From: Bacteroidales bacterium UBA4866
GTDB lineage: Bacteria; Bacteroidota; Bacteroidia; Bacteroidales; P3
Length of the DNA stretch: 20,912 nt
Assembly: GCA_002399565.1 (NCBI GenBank)
Contig: DHDW01000032.1
Coordinates: 70,315-91,226 of the forward strand
Direction: 5' to 3'
The translations under genes and the position numbers were made by a program. Of this stretch, positions 15,081 through 20,912 are shown piece by piece. Positions within the stretch are counted from its first letter, which is position 1. Each line of letters starts with the position of its first letter. Below the pieces are notes generated by a model that was given only the letters and a program-made list of their open reading frames with translations, searched no databases and was not told where the DNA came from.

Positions 15081-16571
15081 ATGATAAGGTATTTATTAAG
15101 GAACTATTCATGGATAATAATTATATTCTTTGGATTATTATACTTTATTTTTCTTTCTAATAATCCTACCTCTGATTCTTATTCAAATGCCTTTTCTTCA
15201 ATAACTCAAGAAGAGATGTTTCGACCTCATCATCTTCTTTATTCTGCATTAGGGTATATAATCTATTTACCTTTTCAATCAACTTTCATTGAACCTATTC
15301 GCTTGTTTCAAGCAGTTAATGTAATTTTTGCAATGGCTTGTTTTGTTGTGGTAAGAATAATTCTTCTTCGACTACATCTAAAAGAGCCACTTATTGCAGC
15401 TTCAATCTTTTTTCTCGGATCTTGTTTTGGATTTCAACGTTTTGCAATTGACAACGAATGTTATATAATCTCACTTTTCTTTTCTTTGCTCTCAATTAAT
15501 TTTATCCAAACCTTTCTTATTAAAAACAAAACCTATAAAGTAGTATTATGTGCCTTATTCTGTTCAATTGGATGTTTGTTTCATCAAATAGTAATCTTCA
15601 CTTGGCTTTGTTGTTTTGTTGTTATCATTTTCAATAGAAATTGGAAATACATCCTATATTTTAGCTTAATAAGTTTAATTATCCCAATTGCTTATTCATT
15701 TGTTGTTTACTTTCAGCAAGAAGCAATCTCAATAAATTCATTAATGAGTTTTGTCCTTAATGATTATTTAAACCAAAATGCAGAAATGCCAATTCTTAAG
15801 AATGTAGTTCTTATGTCTTCAATAAGTTTTGTTAGAACCTTCTTTCAAGTTCATGGATATATGGTAAGCTTATTTTATCTCCATCCTATAATAGGAACTT
15901 TAATTGTATTGGTAACATTAGTTTTCTTTACTCTTGGCATAGTTTCACTATTTAAAATCAAAAGAAATATATTAACTTTATTTCATGAAAGAAGATTTTT
16001 AAGATTTACTTGGTGGCTTTTGATTTATAACCTTGCGTTTGCAGTTTTTTCAAATGGAAATGCAGAGTTTATGGTTATAATACCATTTATTATAGTAATT
16101 CTATCAATCTACTATTTTGATAACATCCGTCCTGTTTTATATGGATTTGGGTTTGCAATGTATGCTTGGAATCTCTTCTTTGCGCTAACTCCAATTGGAC
16201 TTTTAAACATAAATAGTAATGAAGAAATTGCTAAGCTTGTTAAAAAAGATGAAGCAGTATTTGTTCTTAAGGACAAGGTTGCAGTGGATAATATTCTTGC
16301 TTACAATCAAAGAAATCAAAACATAAAAAATACTTTTAAGATTTCGGAAGTAAGTCCAGAGCAATTTGATATTTGGGTTAAAGAAAACAAAACAATTTAC
16401 ACCGATTATTTTGGAGGAAAAGAATCTCTATCAAGAGCCAATATTGCTCAGAGTAAAAATAATAATATATCTCCAAATAATCCAATAATAAAGAACAAAG
16501 AGCATTTCACTCCAAAATATAAATTCACTTCTTTAGGTCAAGAAAAAGAAATTTGGACTTATTCTTACTAA
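15081..16571 (+). CDS. Polytopic inner-membrane protein, possible GT-C-like glycosyltransferase, function unknown
   Basis: A 496-aa protein from ATG 15081; an in-frame TTG at 15054 is rejected because it lies inside the promoter box. Many hydrophobic segments span about residues 8-370, followed by a soluble C-terminal part of about 100 aa. After the first helix comes a loop with SDSYSNAF and FRPHHLLY. An acidic loop motif after helix 1 and a polytopic layout are features of GT-C glycosyltransferases and related polyprenyl-sugar enzymes, but I see no decisive signature. It is alternatively an uncharacterised phylum-specific membrane protein. No neighbouring polysaccharide genes support either option. 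Read-through into the lipoprotein gene 42 nt downstream is possible, though that gene has its own promoter-like box. Confidence 0.7.
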   Translation: MIRYLLRNYSWIIIIFFGLLYFIFLSNNPTSDSYSNAFSSITQEEMFRPHHLLYSALGYIIYLPFQSTFIEPIRLFQAVNVIFAMACFVVVRIILLRLHLKEPLIAASIFFLGSCFGFQRFAIDNECYIISLFFSLLSINFIQTFLIKNKTYKVVLCALFCSIGCLFHQIVIFTWLCCFVVIIFNRNWKYILYFSLISLIIPIAYSFVVYFQQEAISINSLMSFVLNDYLNQNAEMPILKNVVLMSSISFVRTFFQVHGYMVSLFYLHPIIGTLIVLVTLVFFTLGIVSLFKIKRNILTLFHERRFLRFTWWLLIYNLAFAVFSNGNAEFMVIIPFIIVILSIYYFDNIRPVLYGFGFAMYAWNLFFALTPIGLLNINSNEEIAKLVKKDEAVFVLKDKVAVDNILAYNQRNQNIKNTFKISEVSPEQFDIWVKENKTIYTDYFGGKESLSRANIAQSKNNNISPNNPIIKNKEHFTPKYKFTSLGQEKEIWTYSY

Positions 16572-16585
16572 AAAGAATATCTTTG
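16552..16585 (+). promoter_or_regulatory. Putative promoter of the lipoprotein gene
   Basis: TTTG (16552-16555) and TATCTTTG (16578-16585), separated by 22 bp, match the Bacteroidota pattern with slightly long spacing. The -33 part lies within the end of the preceding gene. Confidence 0.5.
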
Positions 16586-16613
16586 CAATTACAAATTATT
16601 AATATAAATATAT

Positions 16614-17273
16614 ATGAAAAAGATTGTTGCCCTATTAGTAATTGTTTTTAGCATTATTAGTTTTAGCTCATGCACAGAAGAAGATACTTCTTCAAACAAA
16701 CCTTTATACACCAATATTTCATTAAAAGATGCTCAAATGTATGTTGGATTAGAACGTAATGTGGTAGAAGATATGTTGGAATCAAAAGGTTATTTTTTTA
16801 AACCTTTTTTTGTTGATGCTCTGAAATACCCTCCTCCCTATTATTCTGTTGTTTATATAAATTCTGACAATACAGTATGGTATGAATTATTGTTTACTTT
16901 AGAAACAAATATAATTTTTCAAGTAAATGTATTTAAGAAAAGTATAATAAGGAATAACTCAATTAGTAATTATGAGTATTGTCAAAGAGAATGTATGTTA
17001 GCAACAAATAATAATACTGATTATCAGTATACTGGATATATTTATGAAGCCTATGATTCTCAGTCTGAATTTCAAAATGTTTTTGATGCAAATAAGTCTA
17101 TTATTGATTATTGCATTGAAGGATGGAATTCAACAAATATATCATTTAGTGTATCTTTTATAGAAAGAAATGAGGAAAATAGTAATGTTACTGAAACAAG
17201 TACTATTGTTCAATCTGATAAATATTATTTGTTTAATGTAGGATATTCTGATCGTTCATATCAATGGAAATAA
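16614..17273 (+). CDS. Predicted surface lipoprotein, function unknown (219 aa)
   Basis: The N-terminus MKKIVALLVIVFSIISFSSC is a lipoprotein signal peptide with the lipobox Cys at residue 20, to be lipidated and cut by LspA. The mature start C-TEED is acidic just after the Cys. This resembles the lipoprotein export signals described in Capnocytophaga and Bacteroides, where charged residues after the Cys direct lipoproteins to the cell surface; surface location here is inferred. The body is rich in Tyr, Asn and Ser, with no recognised domain or active-site motif. Two Cys (in EYCQREC, about 123-127) lie close together, and another follows near residue 168. It is flanked by unrelated genes, so context gives no function. 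Confidence 0.75.
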   Translation: MKKIVALLVIVFSIISFSSCTEEDTSSNKPLYTNISLKDAQMYVGLERNVVEDMLESKGYFFKPFFVDALKYPPPYYSVVYINSDNTVWYELLFTLETNIIFQVNVFKKSIIRNNSISNYEYCQRECMLATNNNTDYQYTGYIYEAYDSQSEFQNVFDANKSIIDYCIEGWNSTNISFSVSFIERNEENSNVTETSTIVQSDKYYLFNVGYSDRSYQWK

Positions 17274-17339
17274 AATAAATATCAATAAAGGACATCCTTA
17301 ATAAAATGAAGAAGTAGAATTATTTTGGAGTTTTATTAG

Positions 17340-17347
17340 TAATTTTG
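17340..17347 (+). promoter_or_regulatory. Putative -7 element upstream of rdgB
   Basis: TAATTTTG matches TAnnTTTG and ends 21 nt before the rdgB ATG. The only nearby TTTG (17324-17327) is too close (12 bp), so the -33 element is unclear. Confidence 0.4.
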
Positions 17348-17368
17348 CTCTTTAAAATTAATTTTTAA

Positions 17369-17947
17369 ATGAAAGAATATATTATAGCAACCAATAATAA
17401 ACATAAGGTTGAAGAAATTCAAAAGGCATTAGGCGATAAGGTAAAATTAGTTACTTTAAAAGAATTGGGTTGCAGGGAAGAAATTCCAGAAACAGCAGAT
17501 ACTCTTAAAGGCAATGCAAAACAAAAAGCAGAATATATTTATAATAAATTTGGAAAAGACTGTTTTGCAGATGATACAGGTTTGGAAGTTGAAGCATTAG
17601 ATAATCGTCCTGGTGTTTATTCAGCTCGTTATGCTGGAGAAGGATGTAGCTTTGATGATAATATTGATAAGCTTCTTGATGAAATGGAAGGCAAAACCAA
17701 TAGGAAAGCATGCTTTAAAACTGTAATATGTCTTATTGAAAACAATAAAGAATTTTATTTTGAAGGAAAGTGTGAAGGCTCCATACTAACAGAACGTTAT
17801 GGTAAAGGAGGATTTGGATATGACCCAATCTTTATTCCAAAAGGCTTTGGAGAAAGTTTTGCAGAAATGTCTTTGGAAGAAAAGAACAAGATTAGCCATA
17901 GAGGACTTGCAGTAAATAAATTAGTTAAGCATATTTTAAATAATTAA
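17369..17947 (+). CDS. rdgB: dITP/XTP pyrophosphatase, RdgB/HAM1 family
   Basis: House-cleaning nucleotidase that hydrolyses non-canonical purine triphosphates (ITP, dITP, XTP) to monophosphates and PPi, keeping deaminated bases out of DNA and RNA. The 192-aa length is normal. Family motifs are present in order: TNNKHK (8-13), GNAKQKA (48-54), ADDTGLEVEAL (67-77) with the catalytic-region acidic pair Asp68-Asp69, GGFGYDPIF (147-155) and SHRG (176-179). The next gene starts 3 nt after the stop, so the two are cotranscribed. Confidence 0.96.
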   Translation: MKEYIIATNNKHKVEEIQKALGDKVKLVTLKELGCREEIPETADTLKGNAKQKAEYIYNKFGKDCFADDTGLEVEALDNRPGVYSARYAGEGCSFDDNIDKLLDEMEGKTNRKACFKTVICLIENNKEFYFEGKCEGSILTERYGKGGFGYDPIFIPKGFGESFAEMSLEEKNKISHRGLAVNKLVKHILNN

Positions 17948-17950
17948 AGA

Positions 17951-18487
17951 ATGATATTCACTGAAGAAAGTATTAGGGATAATCGCATTATGGAAGTAGC
18001 AAAAGCCATGATGTGTGCAGCCAGAACGGCTCCAAAAGCAAGGGGAATTGACAACTTGGTTATTGCAACAATAACTAATGAAGATATAATTAAGCTTTCC
18101 GACCATACTAAAAAGATGTATGAAATGAATAATCAACAATTCTTTCTTCGTGATTCGGAAAATATTTTAAAAGCAGGAGCAATAGTATTGATAGGAACAA
18201 AGCAATCAGTATTAGGATTAAACTGTGGATTATGTGGATTTGCAACCTGTGAAGAAAAACTATCTAATCAAAAAGTTCCATGTATGTTTAATTCTAATGA
18301 TTTAGGAATTGCAATTGGAAGTGCTGTTTCTATAGCTTCAGACAATAGAATTGACTCCAGAGTTATGTATTCTGTTGGAATTGCTGCCAAAGAATTAGGT
18401 CTTTATGGAGAAGAGGTTGCTTATGGTTTTGCAATCCCTCTTTCTGTCTCGGGAAAGAGCCCTTTCTTTGATAGACCAACACTATAA
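17951..18487 (+). CDS. DUF2148 (ferredoxin-domain) protein, function unknown
   Basis: A 178-aa protein of the DUF2148 family. The N-terminal part carries MMCAARTAPKARGIDN (20-35), a nitroreductase-like segment diagnostic for the family. The centre holds a cysteine set, CGLCGFATC (Cys92, Cys95, Cys100) plus Cys111, spaced as if to bind an Fe-S cluster. The C-terminus ends in a Gly/Ser-rich segment (PLSVSGKSPFFDRP). Members are annotated as ferredoxin-domain proteins with no known substrate; a redox role is inferred. It follows rdgB by 3 nt and precedes serS by 37 nt with no promoter motif between, so all three may share a transcript. Confidence 0.88.
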   Translation: MIFTEESIRDNRIMEVAKAMMCAARTAPKARGIDNLVIATITNEDIIKLSDHTKKMYEMNNQQFFLRDSENILKAGAIVLIGTKQSVLGLNCGLCGFATCEEKLSNQKVPCMFNSNDLGIAIGSAVSIASDNRIDSRVMYSVGIAAKELGLYGEEVAYGFAIPLSVSGKSPFFDRPTL

Positions 18488-18524
18488 AAATTATTAAGAG
18501 ATAAAAGATTAAAAAGATATACTC

Positions 18525-19799
18525 ATGTTAGAAATTAATAAGATAAGACTCAATAAAGAAAACGTAATTGAACTTTTAGGAGTAAAGAATTTTAAAGATG
18601 CTGACCAAAAAATCAATACTTTAATTGATTTGGACGAAAAGAAACGCCAAGTTCAAAAACAATTAGAAGATATTAAGGCTGACCTAAATGTTAAGGCAAA
18701 AGAAATAGGTAAGTTTATGATGCAAGGAGAAAAAGACTTGGCAGAAAAAACTAAGGAAGAAGTAGCAGCCCTTAAAGAAAATTCAAAAGATTTAGAAAAA
18801 GAACTTTCTGAAAAAGAAAGAGAAATTGAAGAATTGCTTCTTTCAATACCTAATCTTCCTCACTCTTCTGTTCCAAAGGGAAAAACAGCTGAAGATAATA
18901 TTGTTGAATTAATTGAAGGAGAAATTCCAAAACTATGGGAAGGGGCAACACCTCATTGGGACTTATGTGCAAAATATGATATTGTTGATTTTGAATTAGG
19001 AAATAAAATAACAGGTTCTGGTTTCCCTGTCTATAAAAGAAAAGGAGCAAAACTGCAAAGAGCCTTAATTAATTTCTTTTTGGATGAAGCAACAAAGAAT
19101 GGATTTGATGAAGTTCAGCCACCTCTAATGGTAAATGAAGCTTCAGCAATGGCAACAGGACAACTTCCCGACAAAGAAGGGCAAATGTACGCAATTCCTT
19201 TGGATGGTTTCTATATGATTCCAACTGCTGAAGTGCCTTTAACCAATATTTATCGTGATACAATTCTTCAAGAAAAAGATTTCCCAATAATGAAATGTGG
19301 CTATTCTCAATGTTTCCGTCGTGAGGCTGGTTCTTATGGAAAGGATGTTAGGGGATTAAATAGATTGCACCAATTCGATAAGGTAGAAATTGTTTGTATT
19401 GCTCATCCAGACAAGAGCTACGAGCAATTGGAGAAGATGAAACAACACGTTATGGGAATTCTTTCTAAATTAGAACTTCCTTACAGAATTCTTCGTCTTT
19501 GTGGAGGAGATATGAGTTTTACTTCAGCTCTTACCTTTGATTTTGAAACTTATTCAGCTGCACAAGAACGTTGGTTGGAGGTAAGTTCTGTTTCAAACTT
19601 CGAAACCTTCCAGTCAAACCGCTTAAAGCTTAGATTCAAAAATCAAGAAGGCAAAACACAATTAGCACACACTCTTAATGGTTCTGCACTTGCTCTTCCT
19701 CGTATAGTTGCTTCTTTATTAGAAAATAACCAAACTCCAGAAGGAATAAGAATTCCTAAAGCTCTTGTCCCTTACACTGGATTTGAAATTATAGATTAA
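18525..19799 (+). CDS. serS: Seryl-tRNA synthetase
   Basis: Charges tRNA(Ser), and usually tRNA(Sec) where present, with serine in the cytoplasm. The 424-aa bacterial-type enzyme has an N-terminal antiparallel coiled coil (about 28-105, rich in Lys and Glu) that grips the long variable arm of the tRNA. The class II core follows: the serine-binding TAEVPLTN (234-241), motif 2 FRREAGSYGKDVRGLNRLHQF (264-284, key residues Arg-Arg-Glu and the second Arg), and motif 3 NGSALALPRIVASLLEN (385-401) with its Arg. The ATG at 18525 starts directly at the conserved N-terminus MLEINKIR. It is complete and ordinary. Confidence 0.97.
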   Translation: MLEINKIRLNKENVIELLGVKNFKDADQKINTLIDLDEKKRQVQKQLEDIKADLNVKAKEIGKFMMQGEKDLAEKTKEEVAALKENSKDLEKELSEKEREIEELLLSIPNLPHSSVPKGKTAEDNIVELIEGEIPKLWEGATPHWDLCAKYDIVDFELGNKITGSGFPVYKRKGAKLQRALINFFLDEATKNGFDEVQPPLMVNEASAMATGQLPDKEGQMYAIPLDGFYMIPTAEVPLTNIYRDTILQEKDFPIMKCGYSQCFRREAGSYGKDVRGLNRLHQFDKVEIVCIAHPDKSYEQLEKMKQHVMGILSKLELPYRILRLCGGDMSFTSALTFDFETYSAAQERWLEVSSVSNFETFQSNRLKLRFKNQEGKTQLAHTLNGSALALPRIVASLLENNQTPEGIRIPKALVPYTGFEIID

Positions 19800-19807
19800 T
19801 ATTTATT

Positions 19808-19831
19808 AGGGCAGACAATGAGTTCTGCCCT
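19808..19831. other. Hairpin between serS and the dioxygenase gene
   Basis: AGGGCAGA (19808-19815) and TCTGCCCT (19824-19831) form a perfect 8-bp, GC-rich stem with an 8-nt loop, 8 nt after the serS stop. No T-run follows on the plus strand, so it may be an attenuating or mRNA 3'-end-stabilising element rather than a full terminator. Confidence 0.55.
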
Positions 19832-19849
19832 GAAATAAAAACAATTAAT

Positions 19850-20632
19850 ATGGAGAGAATGCCTTTGCTTTTTCTTGGTCATGGAAGTCCAATGAATGCA
19901 ATTGAGGAAAATCAATTCGTTGAAGGATTTCGCAATATTGTAAAACAAATTCCTATCCCTAAAGCCATATTATGTATTTCTGCCCATTGGTTTATTGACC
20001 AAACAATGGTAACCTATATGGATAATCCCAAAACAATTCACGACTTTTATGGCTTTCCACAGGAGCTTTATGAAGTGCAGTATCCTGCAAAAGGGTATAA
20101 AGAATTGGCAAAAGAGGTTCAAAAACTCCTTTATCCTAATGAAGTAGGATTAGATTTGAATTGGGGCTTAGACCATGGGGCTTGGTCTGTTATAAAACAT
20201 TTATACCCAAAAGCAGATATTCCAGTTGTTCAACTAAGTATTAATTATTCCAAAGAGTCTTATTATCATTTTCTTTGTGGAACAAATCTCCAATCATTAA
20301 GAGAGAAAGGTGTTTTGATAATTGGAAGTGGTAACATAATCCATAACCTTAGAATGGTTGATTATAACAACTTTGAAAAAGACAACTACGGATATGACTG
20401 GGCAAAAGAGATAAGAGAAGATATTAATACAAAACTAATGGAGGGCGATTTTCAACCATTGATAAACTATAAAGAAGAAATTAAGCATTCCAATAAAGCA
20501 ATCCCTTCTCCAGATCACTATTTGCCACTCCTCTATGTTTTGGGAGCAAAGCATAAAGAAGAAAAAATTAGCTTTTTCAACGACAAATTGGTTGGAGGAA
20601 GCCTAAGCATGACAAGCCTCTTTATCCAATAA
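19850..20632 (+). CDS. ygiD: 4,5-DOPA dioxygenase extradiol-like protein (YgiD/DODA, LigB superfamily)
   Basis: A 260-aa protein of the class III extradiol dioxygenase superfamily. Likely metal ligands are in place: His11 in FLGHGSPM, His46 in CISAHW, His165 in GSGNIIHNLR, and His223 in SPDHYLPLLY. LDHGAW (about 108-112) is the further conserved His segment of the family. E. coli YgiD cleaves L-DOPA in vitro but its physiological substrate is unclear, so the name should be read as a family label. The ATG at 19850 is used; an in-frame ATG at 19859 (MPLLFLGHG) is equally possible and would shorten it by 3 aa. There is no clear own promoter; the gene may be read from serS through the intervening hairpin. 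No catechol-pathway genes are nearby. Confidence 0.88.
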   Translation: MERMPLLFLGHGSPMNAIEENQFVEGFRNIVKQIPIPKAILCISAHWFIDQTMVTYMDNPKTIHDFYGFPQELYEVQYPAKGYKELAKEVQKLLYPNEVGLDLNWGLDHGAWSVIKHLYPKADIPVVQLSINYSKESYYHFLCGTNLQSLREKGVLIIGSGNIIHNLRMVDYNNFEKDNYGYDWAKEIREDINTKLMEGDFQPLINYKEEIKHSNKAIPSPDHYLPLLYVLGAKHKEEKISFFNDKLVGGSLSMTSLFIQ

Positions 20633-20669
20633 TTTTATATCTTTTTTCCCTAAAAAATAACCCTTTTTT

Positions 20670-20752
20670 TGTAGTAAAAATTCACTGTTTTTTCAAGTTT
20701 TTTCTTGAATTTCTCCTCGTTATACTTCGTTTAAAAACAGTTTATTACTACA
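20670..20752. repeat. 83-bp composite dyad with nested hairpin
   Basis: Two perfect 8-bp arm pairs are nested: TGTAGTAA (20670-20677) with TTACTACA (20745-20752), and CTGTTTTT (20685-20692) with AAAAACAG (20733-20740). The 7-nt and 4-nt connecting segments make an internal loop. Inside, TTCAAG (20692-20697) and CTTGAA (20704-20709) form a further small hairpin around TTTTTT. It could be a small palindromic repeat element or a structured transcript end after the dioxygenase gene. Confidence 0.6.
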
Positions 20753-20785
20753 TCAAACTTTTTTCTCCTTGTTTTAATGTCCAAT

Positions 20786-20884
20786 TCATGGCATGATTTA
20801 CTCGAATTCATGCCATGAAATCAGTGAAATCATGACATGAATTGACCGAAATCATGCCATGATTCCGAGTAATTCATGCCATGA
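20786..20884. repeat. Array of five 11-bp palindromes at exact 22-bp period
   Basis: The near-perfect palindrome TCATGNCATGA occurs five times: 20786-20796 (N=G), 20808-20818 (C), 20830-20840 (A), 20852-20862 (C) and 20874-20884 (C). The interval is always 22 bp and each of the four spacers is 11 bp. Each copy contains two CATG tetramers. The neighbouring phased positions (20764 and 20896) are not copies, so the array is complete. Spacers 1 and 4 are partly complementary, which makes the whole array a loose inverted repeat centred on copy 3. Iteron-like or repressor-like binding is inferred, not shown. Confidence 0.85.
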
Positions 20885-20912
20885 TTCCAACATCAACTCC
20901 CTATAAAAAAAG

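Noticed and set aside
17324..17347. Complete -33/-7 promoter ahead of rdgB
   Set aside because: The -7 box is good, but the only TTTG is 12 bp away instead of about 19, so only the -7 element is reported.
19808..19831. Rho-independent terminator after serS
   Set aside because: The stem is strong, but the downstream bases are GAAATAAAA with no T-tract, so it is listed only as a hairpin.
20710..20732. loxP-like site (TTATACTTCG resembles part of loxP)
   Set aside because: There are no paired 13-bp inverted arms around an 8-bp core, and no recombinase gene is in the window; the likeness is short and by chance.
20786..20884. CRISPR array
   Set aside because: Repeat units are 11 bp and spacers 11 bp, far too short for any CRISPR type, and no cas gene is present.
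1..20912. Phage, insertion sequence, toxin-antitoxin or defence system
   Set aside because: All sizeable genes are accounted for by housekeeping, transport or secreted-protease families; no transposase, integrase, nuclease or small paired genes were found.

Overview
The window looks like a chromosomal segment of an AT-rich member of the Bacteroidota, probably Bacteroidales-like. Three things point there. Two secreted proteases end in type IX secretion (T9SS, por-secretion) sorting tails. Promoters match the Bacteroidota pattern TTTG-N19-TAnnTTTG, most clearly ahead of the protease pair. Most genes start without a Shine-Dalgarno sequence. No phage, integrase, transposase, CRISPR array, rRNA or tRNA gene is visible. 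The species cannot be named from this sequence alone.

Layout, left to right. (1) The 3' part of lspA (lipoprotein signal peptidase) lies 5 nt ahead of a CNNM/CorC-type membrane protein. (2) An energy-transduction operon follows its own promoter: exbB, a small four-helix membrane protein of unknown role, and two exbD paralogues. It ends at a strong intrinsic terminator. (3) A TrmN6-type tRNA adenine methyltransferase. (4) A 716-bp AT-rich, repeat-bearing intergenic stretch ends in a near-consensus promoter. (5) Two tandem, paralogous M6-family metalloproteases of 1411 and 918 aa, both T9SS-targeted and separated by 7 nt, end at a terminator shared with the convergent dnaG. (6) dnaG reads leftward, divergent from an orphan polytopic membrane protein, which is followed by an orphan lipoprotein. 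(7) A housekeeping run: rdgB, a DUF2148 Fe-S-type protein, serS and a ygiD/DODA-type dioxygenase. (8) A terminal non-coding 280 bp holds an 83-bp dyad and a regular array of five 11-bp palindromes at an exact 22-bp period.

How the parts relate. The ExbB/ExbD operon would power TonB-dependent outer-membrane transport, although no tonB gene is present here. The M6 proteases would cross the inner membrane by Sec and reach the cell surface through T9SS machinery encoded elsewhere. LspA would process lipoproteins such as the one at 16614. RdgB, DnaG, SerRS and TrmN6 are core housekeeping functions.

The most unusual signals are non-coding. The first is the 22-bp-period palindrome array at 20786-20884. 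The second is a 21-bp tandem repeat capped by inverted arms at 5526-5609, with a related single copy at 12878-12917. These two copies bracket the protease pair. No novel multi-gene system is evident; the coding content is largely ordinary for the phylum.
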